Below, piece by piece: positions 48,301-60,919 of a stretch of 64,000 bases of DNA. Every line of letters begins with the position of its first letter. The stretch's first letter is position 1. Made by a program: the position numbers and the translations under genes. This DNA is from Trachythela sp. YZ-2020 (lineage: Eukaryota; Cnidaria; Anthozoa; Malacalcyonacea; Clavulariidae): positions 4,335,501 to 4,399,500 of the forward strand of contig JADLSH010000355.1 of NCBI GenBank assembly GCA_016169945.1, given 5' to 3'. The notes under the pieces were generated by a model that had not been told where the DNA came from, made no database searches, and worked only from the letters and a program-made list of their open reading frames with translations.

Positions 48301-50156
48301 ACAAGTCGAAAAATTTTTAGACTAAGTTTTAATACAGTGTTTGGACTGGGATTTGAACCCTCAAAATACTTCTTGTAGAAAAATAAATTATATAAAAAGT
48401 TAGTTCTATCTATAATCGACTGCCCGGCGGATATATATAGCTAGTCACTACACTGGTGCGCTTAATGCCTTAAAATGTTGCCAGTATTCTGTCATTCTCG
48501 ATAATTGCGTACCCAAACTTACTAAGGGGCTTCGGTGGCGCAGTTGTCAGAGCAAGCGCCTTTCACCTCTGAGTTTTGAGTTCGGTTCTCGCTGAGGACA
48601 TTACTCATCACACTCATGTGAAAAGAGTAAGTCAACGCTCTGCCGAAAGTCGTGGGTTTTCTCCGTGCACTCCGGTTTCCTCCCACAGGGAAAGTTGACT
48701 GGGTGGGTTAGGATATACAGATTAGCGGAAAGTAATATCACAATTGTTATAAAAATAGATCATGTAGGCTAAGTAAATAATATATAGGTAAGCGAGATAC
48801 TTGATGTAATCGGTCACTGAAAAGCCCCAACGGGGAGTGAGCTGAATAATGTATGTATGTATGTATGTACTAGAAGTAGAAGCATAATATAAAAACGAAA
48901 TATTGTTGTTTTAGGCGAACTAGCTAAGCGATGCTGAGATATGTAGCTATAGTATAAATTTAAATACACATACACTGATGGCATGGAGAATAATTATTTA
49001 CTCTTGGGCTAGACTGGACGGGGCACTGCATTTCAGTACTTGGTCTGGTAAGCTTTAATTTGTCCGAGAAAATGGTGGAACGTATTACGAGTTGTGACGT
49101 CACTTGCCCTATATATGAATTACTAATTAATTTTTGCGGACGTGTTTAATATACCTGGGTTCGTATTTTCATTTTCTGTAGGTCCCTGACGTCGCCAAAG
49201 ATTGTAATCTGTTATGGTAAAAAACACACGATCTGAATATTATATTTTATCTACTAATATTGAGATAAAATGATATATGGAGATCTTTCGGATTCTGCAA
49301 TCTTTTTCTGGGAATTTACAAACGCAAAGGAGAAATAGGCAACAATATTAGAACTGCCAAATGTTTTTCCGCGAAAGTTGTCATTGACATTGACAACACT
49401 TGGCAATCCAAGGGACCGCGTCCATATTCAAGTTATATACAATCAAATATACGTATATGTGCACTTTTCTAACTGCTCTCCACAACAACAGGATCGTATA
49501 TTTCTCTGGGCTATATCCAAACGAATACAAAACCTATATTGAAATATGCGAACACGGTTTTGTAACTTAACTATAACATAATAAGCCTTCGACTTGATCA
49601 AATCGAGCTGCGAAATTCAGCTTAGCTCTCAGCGTAGTTATTTTGAAAGTTCCTAAGTAAAACAACGAGAGGATTCGTAACATATAGAGCTAGCTAATGT
49701 TTTGTTACATCTTTGTCGTCTATAACTATTTAGTTAGCTCTGTTCATGCCTAGAATGGAATATAATCACCGCTCCAAAACTCACTCCGCAATAATACATT
49801 TTCTGACAAAAGCGTATTTATCATGTGATGTAACCTTAGAGTAAAGTAAAGTTCATGACGTGTCTCGGATGTAGCCAGGAATTTGAGGGTTTTTAATTAA
49901 CCTGCAGTTCTACACCAAATGTGCAGTTCTATAAATACATTTGTGCAGCTCTAAAATATTTATGACAAAATCGAGAATTTTCATACTGCTGGAATAGAAC
50001 CCCTATCGAAGAGGCATGGCCATGGTACGCCAAACAGAATCATAAATATAGGTATTAATCTATACTTATATAACACATACCATCTATCTCATCATATAGA
50101 CTGAAAGCTAAACTGTTATGAACAAACAGCGTCAAAAGTATCAACCAACGCAACAT
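42334..50156 (-). CDS. Secreted VWA-HYR-HYR-galaxin-type dicysteine protein (460 aa, complete)
   Basis: Six exons join in frame: 50156-50081, 46669-46365, 45513-45198, 44412-44137, 43315-43079 and 42506-42334 (1383 nt). Exon 1 encodes a signal peptide (MLRWLILLTLFVHNSLA, likely cut after A17). Residues ~26-232 form a VWA domain with MIDAS residues D36-x-S38-x-S40, the T of TYTGKAF and the D of LLLTDG. Two HYR-like modules follow (~233-324, ~325-403), then a dicysteine tail with CCC, CC and CC. Borders are phase 1, 0, 1, 1, 1. The layout suggests an extracellular or matrix adhesion protein with metal-dependent ligand binding; the ligand is unknown. It is paralogous to the gene at 1-4057, in convergent orientation. 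Confidence 0.85.
44839..45015. repeat. (CAAA)n microsatellite, ~177 bp
   Basis: About 44 uninterrupted CAAA units in an intron of the VWA gene. Frames on both strands stay open only because of the repeat. Confidence 0.98.
45973..46140. mobile_element. MITE with AAGCCTGGTTTTCA ends
   Basis: AAGCCTGGTTTTCACATGACG and its inverse near 46114-46139 bracket a ~115 bp core; inner CGCCGATG/CATCGGCG also pair. Confidence 0.7.
47280..47429. mobile_element. Foldback MITE
   Basis: CTTATTAACCTTATAAACGTTCAGTCTTTACGG pairs with its inverse near 47396-47427, and an inner CTTGCCGT/ACGGCAAG pair continues the arms. Confidence 0.7.
48536..48872 (+). mobile_element. tRNA-derived SINE, copy 2
   Basis: Full-length relative of the element at 24823, ending in (GTAT)n. 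It lies in intron 1 of the minus-strand VWA gene, antisense to it. Box B (GAGTTCGGTTC) has drifted. Confidence 0.8.
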
Positions 50157-51989
50157 CTTCAGTATTTCACTTCAGTCTTCAATATTTCACTTGAGTATTT
50201 CACCGACTTCTCTTGCTTCTTGAAAGAGATCTGTTCTCGAGCTCTTCTCTCGTCGAATGACAAACGACTGCAGCTACCCTGCTTTTATATACTGTTCGCC
50301 AGATTCAAAATGCATGCTTGTCGCTAACCGACGCTTTACCGTTATTTTCCGTTGACATTTCTAATTGTGAGCTGAAGATCTACGCAATTGTTGGCGCCGA
50401 AAAGCCACTCGAATTAATCAATATGTTAAAGTGGCACTTGAGATTGTTTGCACAAGCGTGTAAGAGGCTGTCGGGGTAAGGGGCGGGAAAACCCGCGCAG
50501 AAAGGCTTGGGAACGAGGTTGTGAAGCGATCTTAGGAAATTGTCAGGCCTATCCCATGTTGAAAATTTTGCCATATCAGCCTTACTATAGTGGGATGACA
50601 ATGAACTACACACGATGGGTGGCAAAAATTATCCCGCCATGCATTCCGTCCTGGTCATACAGGATCATGCACGTAAAGCCTGCCACGAGACGTCGTAGCT
50701 CAGCATGTTACTCTCATATCAAACATGATAAATTTTTGATTGACTGTCGCGAGGTAAAATTCTCAGCAGAAACCACGCGCACACGAGTGAATGTAGTCAG
50801 GGCGCAGTAAAACACGATGTGGCTGATCAAACTGCCCGCCGACCTAACCCTAACCTTTACCTTAACCGTAAATTTAATATGTATTGATTTATATGGACGC
50901 TATTTCGGTTGTACATATCTCGAAAGGGAGCCGCAACAGGGATTCGATTCCTTGAATGTACAGTTATCTGATTTCAGTTTCCTCTGTATTAGCATATGAG
51001 ATGATCGAGTACTTTGCAAAGATGATGCTTCTATCAACAACTATCGTACGTCAATTTTCTCCGAGTACTATGGATGCTCGGCCAAACAGTTAAACTGTTA
51101 GAGATTGCCATCAGCTACAATCATGGCAAAATTCTGTGTACACTTAGCTGTAAACTAAAATACCACTGCTCATCCCCCCCGTACAATGTTGGCATTACCG
51201 TCACCAATTTGTAACCTTCTCCAATTTGTAACCTTCTCAACATTGAGGGTAGTGGGGGGTTGAAATTGCAAGGAAATGATCGGAAAAGACAATTATAATT
51301 ATTTACGCACGCACTGCCCACAATAATTTTTGCAGGGATTGTAGCTAGCCATGACAACTGCTCATGCTAAAAGGCAATTGGCATGCATAGTTGCTATGCC
51401 TAGTTTCGCCATTGGATGACCTTTACTGGACCTCTAGGAAGAACAGTTGAGAAGCTCAGAAGCTATCCAGTATAAAAAGAGCTATATTATTTTTTCAATT
51501 ACTATTTCATATATATATATTCCATACATTACATGCATTGGTGTAGAGATGATTGCAGCCCATATTGTCTGCAATAAGTACTCTCGGTTTTGTTACAAAA
51601 CTGACAAGACTCAATTACTCTAAACAAACTTTGAATTAAAGTTGAACAACCGTGGGAAACATGCAACTTCCTCTGTAAATCTATATTCATCTGATTGTCC
51701 GTGGATAAAAGCTGTAGCTTTGCCCTTTGCAATATCAGCGTATTAGCTGCGGACTTATACGTGTGAGGTAAAGTAATATTGCCACTCAGATTAATCAAGA
51801 TATAAATGGCAATTTCAAGGACAGGATGCGAAGGCGGTTAGTGCGCTGGTTATGAATAAAGAGCCATAGTAATTTTTCTTTCGCTACTAACTACATGATT
51901 AACCGTTTAGCCTGGTTTTGAACGCACGAGTTAACTTTAAACCGAGTAGTGTTTATCTTAAGTGTAAACACTTCTTTCTCAGTGACGTG
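50157..51989. other. Upstream region of the VWA gene
   Basis: Holds the TATA candidate and a CCTAACCCTAACC tract (50843-50856) with the flank that recurs at 52.7 and 54.9 kb. The segment near 51590-51660 is related to 38200-38290. No supported gene beyond the 5' leader. Confidence 0.5.
50281..50293 (-). promoter_or_regulatory. TATA box candidate for the VWA gene
   Basis: The minus strand reads AGTATATAAAAGC about 125 bp upstream of the ATG, leaving room for a ~95 bp 5' leader. This is a close match to a canonical TATA element. Confidence 0.5.
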
Positions 51990-54900
51990 CACGTTCCGTG
52001 AAGAAGCGAGAATGAAACCCCGCGGTCACAAAGGTGAATAGCGAATACATGACTACTGTATGAGGACTAGCAACTATGAGGCTTGTAAATTAACTGCTTT
52101 TATCAAAATTGTCTGCACACTTCACTGCATCCCTTTGTTTTACCTTATGCAGTCTTTCCTTATGCTGCTCATCTCATTCGTGTGAATTAAAATCGAAACA
52201 TGTTAAGTCCAATTTCCGTAATTTGGACAAATCGCAATATTGGCGTCGCCGCCTTAACTGATTCTAGAATGGTTAGTTGTTTTGATAGTCAAATATCAAT
52301 GGATTGACAATGATATGTTTGTTATTCAACCCAGTGCGAAAATTTGAATCTTTGGTTAACGCTAACGAAGTTAAGTTATACCACAAAGTATTATATTTGG
52401 GGGCATTTTTTGGGAACCCTGTATAATAAAGAAAGAAAGAAAGAGGTGAATTTAATTGAAAATAGCCATGTATAAGTTAGAAACCATGAGGAAAAGAAAA
52501 TGAAAGGAAATTCATTAAGAACCGCACTAACACCGAAAAGGCAAAGAAAACAAGTTGTATATAGATCATGCATGTACATCAAACGGATTGTTTATTATCT
52601 TGTTGCGCTTTGCGAGAACGTCGACTATAATTTAATTTAATACGCTTAAACCACTACTAATCCAAAATGTAACCCTAAACCAAACCCTTGGCCTTACCTT
52701 AAACCTAACACCAAATAAAAATCTATCCCTAACTCTACAATAACAAATGTTTTAATATATTTGGATGCTATTTCGGTTGTGCAAATATCGATGAGTAAAA
52801 TATTTAACACTGGAACAGACATATTCCTGGCAGAAAAAGGCCTTCAATATAACGTCAGATACTAATTCAGTTATTATTGGATCGGTCGCCAAATCGTTGC
52901 TTGCCAATCATTATGTAATGATGTGCTATCTGTTTCAGACAAACACAGGTCCATATTGATTGTCTGTGGTAATAACGCGTAGCCGTTACAACTGATTGAG
53001 TGCACGATGGCGTAGACAGATAAACACTCAGGTATCTAGATGGTGTAACGAGCACACTATACATAGAGTAAATCATTCTGCAAATAAACTTTGAATAAAT
53101 GGTTGAAAAATCGTGGGAAGTATAAAATCGTGCGAAGTATATATTAATTTCCTATATGAAAACCAATTTGCTATGTAATATTTCCCGTACAAATTATCCA
53201 TTCCGAATTAATGAGCAGACCCAGTCACTATACTCTATATATACTCTATACTCTATACTCTATACTCTATACTCTATACTCTATACTCTATACTCTATAC
53301 TCTATACTCTATACTCTATACTCTATACTCTATACTCTATACTCTATACTCTATACTCTATACTCTATACTCTATACTCTATACTCTATACTCTATACTC
53401 TATACTCTATACTCTAGACTCTAGACTCTAGACTCTAGACTCTATACTCTATACTCTATACTCTATACTCTATACTCTATAGCCTACTATATACTCTGTA
53501 CTATATAGTGTTAGAATTAGATGAAGCAATAGCTATAGTCAATCATCATCTGTATTTTATGAATAACTATAGTAATACTGCAATAGTGTGACTTGAATGT
53601 GCAAAACGTTGCTGAAATGAACTCAAAACAAATTTAAAGTTTATTTGTTTAAGTTTATTGAAGGTTTTGTATGCCTATAATTAGAGTCTTTGCATTCTAT
53701 AACGTTCGCAATTTCATCGTCTGAGTCTGCAATCTATAGCTGTTCCCGCCATTTTTCATTGCTTTCTTTATCGGAGTCTCGCGTGGTATTCGACTTAAAC
53801 CTGTTTTTGCTAACCCTGTTGTTGATTTGCTGTAGTACGTTCGTTATATAGTTCCTGGCATTTGTGTGTACAATTTTACTTAGCATGGGTTTAGCTATAG
53901 TATTTATAGTTTCATAGCGGCAAACAGCAGTCTTGATTTTCTGGGCAGAATTTTAATTTCCCTTTGCCGCGTCATATTTTCCATCCCATGCCAAAAAAGG
54001 ACAATTTTACTTTACTCGTCAACATTGCCTTATAACACCAATATAATACACCTGACTGTACAATCATTATCCATAATAAGTCACGCGGTCACTGAACTCA
54101 ACAGTCCTTAGATTTAGACTTTTTGAAAATTGTTAGATGGTGTCAAGCCAACAATGTTGGGTCTGTTCCGTGAAGAAGCGAGAATCAAACACCGCTGTCA
54201 CAAAGGTGAATAACGAATGCATGACTATGAGGACTAACAACTATAAGGACTTGTAAATTAACTGCTTTCATCAAAATTGCAGGCACACTTCACTGCATCC
54301 CTTTGTTTTACCTTATGCAGTCTTTCCTTATGCTCATCTCACTCGTGTGAATTAAAATCGAAACATGTTAAGTCCAATTTCCATAATTTGGAAAGGTCGC
54401 AATATTGGTGTCGCCATGCACCTTGAGTGATTCTAGAGGGCAAATGGTTAGTTGTTTTGATTAGTCAAATATCAATGGATTGACAATGATATGTTTGTTA
54501 TTCAACCCATGCAGTGCGAAAATTTGAATCTTTGGTTAACGCTAACGAAGTTATACCACAAAGTATTATATTTGGGGGCATTTTATTGTATAATAAAGAA
54601 AGAAAGAGGTGAATTTAATTGAAAATAGCCATGCATAAGTGAGAAGCCCTGAGGAAAAGAAAATGAAAAGCAAATTCATTAAGAACCGCACTAACACCGA
54701 AAAGGCAAAGAAAACAAGTTGTATACAGATCATGTACATCCAACGGATTGTTTATCAACTTGTTGCTCTTTGCGAGAACGTCGACTATAATTTAATTTAA
54801 TACGCTTAAACCATAACTAATCCAAAATCTAACCCTAGACCTAACCCTTACCCTAAACCTAACGCTAAACCAACATCTGTCACTAACTCTACAATAACAA

Positions 54901-55310
54901 ATGTTTTAATATATTTGGATGCTACGGTTGTGCAAATATCGAGGAGTCAAATTTTTTAACACTGGAACAGACATCATATTCCTGGCAGAAAAAGGCCTTC
55001 AATATAATGTCAGATATTAATTTTTATTGGATGAAATGAACTCAAACAATTTTAAAGTTATTTGTTTAAGTTTATTGAACGTTTTGTATGTCTAATTAGA
55101 GTCTTTGCATTCTATAACGTTCGCAATTTCATGGTCTAAGTCTGCAATCTATAGCTGTTCCCGCCATTTTTCATTGCTTTCTTTTAATATCGGAGTCTCG
55201 CGTGGTATTCGACTTAAACCTGTTTTTGCTAACCCTGTTGTTGATTTGCTGTATTACGTTCGTTATATAGTTCCTGGCACTTGTGTGTACAATTTTTCTT
55301 GAATATTTCC
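51990..55310. repeat. ~2.1-kb tandem duplication
   Basis: Sequence 51990-52860 recurs at 54163-55020, and 53620-53880 recurs at about 55034-55300. The second unit lacks the middle part (52870-53600) that carries the CTATACT minisatellite. Shared content includes a CCCTAA-like tract. No gene recognised. Confidence 0.8.
53227..53485. repeat. 7-bp minisatellite (CTATACT)n
   Basis: About 36 units of CTATACT, with a short block of CTAGACT variants at 53411-53440. Flanking sequence also has CTATATA variants. Confidence 0.95.
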
Positions 55311-55489
55311 ATTCCCATGTATCCATTTCACCGCTGGCCGCTGTCTCGTAAGGTTTGTAGACGAACAAGGGCGGGGGTACCCTTGCAGGGATAGAGGGAG
55401 GTGTGAGGCAAGGTGTATTGAAATACGGGGGTCGTGGCGATCGTATGGTGGGGGCTGTGGGCTAGTTGAACCATGGCTAAATAATTAAA

Positions 55490-55720
55490 AAATGACCTTA
55501 AGGGGTTAACCGCCTTAACTTTTGTTTGAAAAACATGTTAAGGAGTTAGCCTTTACTTTTTGACCATTTTCAGGCACTCTTTGAAATTTTGAAAATGTGG
55601 CCAAAAATGGTCAAAAAGTAAATGGTTAACCTTAACTTTTGGTCGAAAAAAATGTTAAAGGTTAGCCTTTACTTTTTGGCTATTTTCAGCCATTTTTTGA
55701 GACTTTGAAAATGTGTGTCG
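55490..55720. repeat. Degenerate GGTTAGCCTTTACTTTTTGG repeat, copy 2
   Basis: Same family as 36080-36365, with alternating GGTTA.CC and AAAAAGTAAA blocks. Confidence 0.6.
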
Positions 55721-56377
55721 CGGCGGCAACAGCGGTATATGTTTTGGCTTGGATTAGTCTCCAATGTGGAATCTCCATGGAAGGGCACAAATGAATAGTT
55801 GACAGCGATAATTCAAGATGCGAAAGACGTTTGTTTGATTCATATTTTAATAGCTCCCAGCGACTTAATGCTCAATAGAGCGTCTTGTTTGTTTGAATTG
55901 CCCAGTAAATTTGCCACCTAAAAAGTAGGAAACCAAACAATCACGAGTTGTGAGGAGCAGAAATACGTTCCATTGGGATTCGTGTGGTCAGCTGTGCTCG
56001 AATTTGTCGTGTTTTATGCGGTCCTTGTGAACTCTAGACTTGCTCGAAGTTTCTCTTTCATTGCCTTTCTGGATCGATCCACTATAGTGCAAATAACACG
56101 AGTTACACTGTAGTTGATCGATATAGAAAGTCAATGAAAGAGAGAATTGAAGCAAGTTAGATCTAGCCGCTTCGGTTCACTTTTCGGAACCGAGATTTTC
56201 CGAAGTTGACAAGTCTGTCTTTCTCGCTACGTCATTGATACAGGGAGACAATGAAGAAAAGACTTAGAGCAAGTCTATGTGAACTCGAAACACGAAAGCG
56301 TGCAAATTTGAACACGGTTTCGAATTCATACGGTCCAATGTGAAAGAAGCCTTACCTTATTCGTTAAAGCGTTATGA

Positions 56378-59300
56378 CTAACATATTCCAGCACGTTGGG
56401 TCGGAATACAGCCATGGGACGAATGTTCACCAGAATATGAGCCAGGGTAAGGCAATAACATTGGTAGTTTGTTACTAGCTTGAGCAAAGTTATGTTTGTG
56501 CGTCCATGTTGAACTTGTGTTTCTCTGTGAAGTCCGGCAGGGATGCGTCCAAACTGCAACGGAAAATACAACGTATTAGAATTTCTATGTCGGTGAATAC
56601 AGTGGAACCCTTGTAAAGAGTAGAGTTGGGCGATATTTCAATATATATCGATGCTATCGCGATATTTTCACTCATAATTATCGTATCGAAGGTAGAAACT
56701 TGAGCCACAATATATCGTTATTATCGTTACGGTCGATGACTATCGCGATATTGCTCCGCATTTGTGCATAGCTTTTATAAAATGCAAAAACAGTTCTTTG
56801 AAAATATAGATTTTAGAATAAATAAAACTACTTTCTGAAAGCTTGGCGCTAATGGAGCCGGAGGCTACGACGAATTACGATACAAAAGCTAGTATTTATG
56901 CATTAATTCGCCGATGTTTATAAAATGATGAAATAAAACAAGGTTTCTATTTTAAGGTTGTCACTTCCTTTTCGAGTCGGATAGTCACTTTAATCTGTTG
57001 TTTATAATAAGATATAGCATATATATTTATTAGTTATTACTGTAGCTTGTTATGTTAATGTGCGAGAAAATGACAAGATGTTCCCGACGCAGACGCGTCA
57101 TCTGGACGCGCAGAACTGGGTTACACTTTACTGGAGTTGGGATATTGAAAAAATCATTTCATAATTATCGTCTACGAAATTATCACGATATTCGATAATA
57201 CCGTGATAAATCCAATGAAAACAATGACCAAACAGTTTCAATTTAATGAATTAATATGAAAACCATATAAGGGGTTAGCCTTACATTTTTTGGAATTGAA
57301 ATCAAAGGGGTTAGCCTTTTTTTCGACAAAAAGTAAAGGGGTTACCTTTTACTTTTAGGCAATTTTGGTCACTTCTGGAGTTTTTGAAAAAGTGGCCAAA
57401 AAGTAAATGGCTTAGCCATTTTTTCTATTTCAAGCCCTACAAATCTTGTTACAACATGCTGCCGTATGTAGGTTTTTCAAACAGTAATTTTGTTGCTGGT
57501 ATTATTTGATCAAAAGAATTGACTCCATGCACTCACCATAATACGAATGATATATGGTGCTTCGTTTCTGCAACCACTCCATGACGGAAATAAATGCATC
57601 TTGAATTCGCACAGTTGCTGTATGACTACAAGTTTCTAAAACAAAGACCATCTTGTAAATACTTGAAGTTGCTTGGGAAAAGTATATGACAACGGGTCAT
57701 CCGTAATTATCAACGGATGTTATCCGTATACAGGAGCTATTTTGATGTAAACAGAACTGATGCGCACGTCGAAAACTTATTGCTCCGGAAATTCCGTTCT
57801 AAAATAATTTTAGCTGTTGTTCTTTATATCTCCTGCCACATGACAAGAGAATAGTGTACAATGGCCGACACTTCGCGAAATATTGGGGGTGCGAATTTAG
57901 GTTGCCAACATATTTTGACCCTCTTGTCGTTGTAAATCTCGTATCTTTTGGCTTAAATTTCATGCAAATTGCTTAGATTATAGGCTATTGTTGCTTTTTT
58001 TGGTTGTAAAATAAATCATTGTTTTAGGTTTGTCACACAGTTCGTCAGCAATTGTATCATTCAAAGACCTTCAGAAATAAAGATATTTATTGCAAAAATA
58101 GCCTACTAGATAAAATGTATTACGTAATGACCTACCAGGAACAGAACAATTATGGTGTTGACACAATGTTGAATCATAGATTATCTTTGCCGCAGGAAAT
58201 ACTGATGATGATATAATGTCACTACCCCAGAAATACCAAAACTCCCTAACTTGACCACCAAGTACGTCATCTGCAGAAAATAAGGATTTCGTTAATTTTA
58301 TACCTGTCTATAATTTTTTCTCTGCCTAATAATACTAGATTTAGTAGTATCTGTTGTGTTAAAAGTGAAGCCGGAAGTCGGCCATTACTAAGGGTATAAT
58401 GGTAGAAATGTATTGCTTGAAATGCTTCATATAGTAAAATAATATAGTAATCTGGTATTTTTAGAGTTTGAAGACGTTTACAAAAAATAAAGACAATTTC
58501 CCTGTATATTTGGTCCCTTAGTAATGGCGAATTTCTAGTCTAGTAATGTTTAACTGGCTTCATTTTCTGCACAAGTAAACAATAGGTTGCGCTATCCAGT
58601 ATACTTTTCAGATCAGTGGATAGGACTAGGTTTATGACAAGAGATAGGTTAGGGTTGGTACGGGTTAGATCTTCGATATTATCATAAATTACCACAACGA
58701 TATCATCTGGGCTATACCAAACCCCGTAGTACTCTTAATAATACCTTTAATTAAAGCATCAATATTCAAGAATTCCTTTGCGGTACAATACTGAGACTGC
58801 AAGCGTGCCAACATATCATCAGCTGACTCCAAGATACGTGGATCTTGTATCCTTAACATCAACTCATATCTACATATCCTATAATGTTCCTCAAAGCTTC
58901 TCAGTGTAACCATCATTCTCTGACGTAACATCTTGTAGAGTGAGCTGACACTCTTGTATTGAAACTCGTTGAGTAAGGTCTGCATTTGAGCGTCAACCAT
59001 GAGATTCACGATTGTCTCAACGGTTAAAGTTTGTAGTTCCCGAGGGAAATCGTGCACTAGGTAATGCCACTAGAAAAAATGTAATTACTTTTACGACACG
59101 AAAATAGCATTGGTCTAATATACATTTATTTGATAAAACTTTTAAAATCGTGTTATAATATTGTTTCAATTTCTTGTCGCCTTTTCATTTGTTAAAGGTG
59201 ATGTAAAGTCCCGATGTAAACAAACCGGCAACGTCCGTTTGTTTACATTTTAAACACGCTATATTTAAAAAATTATGATGTGTTCTGGTTCGCTAAAGGT

Positions 59301-60919
59301 TCGCTATGCTTCAAATAAATACAGATTCGAGTTTCTGATTTAGAAGATGTCGAATTTTAGTCGAAACAACGCGAAATTTGGGCATTGTTTACATCGCGGG
59401 ACCCCCCATAGCACATGCGCAGAATGGACTTTACATGGTCTTTAAGAAATTCAGATTGGTTTAATATTACCCAAAAATTAACGTGACTTTCTACTTCATA
59501 AAACATAATGAGTTATTGGATGATCAGGTTTATTTGCAAAAAAGATAATTTTAGTCACTTGAAACTTTCTTCGCCGTGTAGCATCTGGGAAAGATAATCC
59601 TATTCCAGATACACGGATGGATCCAGCTTGATCTGGTAAGAGGGGAGTGGGGGAGGGGGAGGCGTGACAATCGACTGAGCAGGGTGCAATCACTGAGTAC
59701 CACAACAGGGTCAAGGGGCTGAGCTTGTCGGACATTTTTAATAAGGTTACCAATATTTTATTTTTGTCTGATAATTGTCCGGCCAAATCCTAAATTTGGA
59801 TTTGATACGGAAATTGGCACTCCTTTTGTCCCCCCCTTGGCCAAGGATAGGCGAGAAATGCACATCCATGTCTGTCCAGACAAATCTTGCTCAAAATTGT
59901 ATCGTTTTCAAACTTCTTTGGTACAAAAGTAACTAATTAATGATTTCTGGTTGTCTAACTGGCATCTATTATTCCCTGAATTTTTAATATCAACTCTGTG
60001 CGTAACCAAATATGGAGTCGTAACTTTAATCTTGCAAGATGAAAATGATCATTGAAATACTGGATTTTTCTTTATTTTAGATTTTGATATATACCACATA
60101 TTTACTACACATATTTGTCATCAGGGGTGGAAAAAGTAATCGAGCATTGTTAGGGTTGAAGAATACACATGTCTCACTATGGGACCAACCTCATGGTTGA
60201 CAGGAATCATTCCTTAAGTTTAAAACAAGCTGAATATATAGTATACGTATGGGCAATATACCTATATTTAGTACAAAAATTATTCTGCAAGTCTGCGCGA
60301 ACTTTCTATTTTCAGACTGTGCTCACAGGAACAAAAAATGTTGTCCACCCCTGTCTGTCATTCAGTGATTTTATGGAATAGCCGAATAGGGTAGGAAAAA
60401 ACGTTCATATTTTCGAAATGTGTGTTCATTTACGTTATCAACTGGAAATTTTTCAATTAAGTTAAAAAGAAAAGATGTTAACTAAAATACCTTAGGAACA
60501 CGTATTTTCTGTAGTGGCGATGAGCACATGACTGTGAGATGTTTGATATGTTCCAAAATTCCATCCACCCCCCCTGAACGATATAATGTCACCAACAGCA
60601 GGGGACACTCGGGGGTAGCGCATGATAAGAGGCGAGATTCTAGTAAATCGAAGCCAGGAATATAGTTCGGCAATGTTCGACACAAGACATAAGTCTTGGA
60701 AAATTTCGTATTGTTGTTTTCTTCCGAAAATATCTCTCGTGCGAGTTCTCTCATTGGCGCGGTCGCGACGCACACGTGTTCATTTCCGTCTGTGACGTCA
60801 CAGCTTCTGACGTGATCACCGTGATAGTCCAGATATCTGGCAACGTTATTGAGGTCTTCTGGACGTAAATATGGTAAGAATGCCTGTGGGTTGTAGCTTG
60901 CATAAACCTCTTGAGGTAG
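56378..60919 (-). CDS. Exons of the unassigned C-terminal extension
   Basis: Exons 60919-60491 (LPQEVYASYNPQAFLPYLRP onward), 59069-58718 (WHYLVHDFPRELQTL onward), 58270-58136 (DDVLGGQVREFWYFWGSD onward), 57635-57537 and the terminal 56553-56378. Every border keeps frame (0,0,1,1,1). The long open exons at 60491 and 58718 look folded, not low-complexity. I see no catalytic motif. Confidence 0.65.

Larger units (their letters stand above)
46670..50080 (-). other. Intron 1 of the VWA gene
   Basis: 3.4 kb without exons. It contains a foldback MITE (47280-47429), an ATGCCCCGCGGGGCAT palindrome at 47171-47186, an inverted CGTGATTTGTCA pair at 47872-47936, and the SINE at 48536. Confidence 0.6.

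Noticed and set aside
53156..53431. 91-aa frame of repeated LYSILYT
   Set aside because: Translation of the CTATACT minisatellite.
56326..56571. Longer minus-strand frame starting MYFPLQFGRIP as the last GCM exon frame
   Set aside because: The upstream exon ends in phase 1, which selects a different frame with a stop at 56378-56380.
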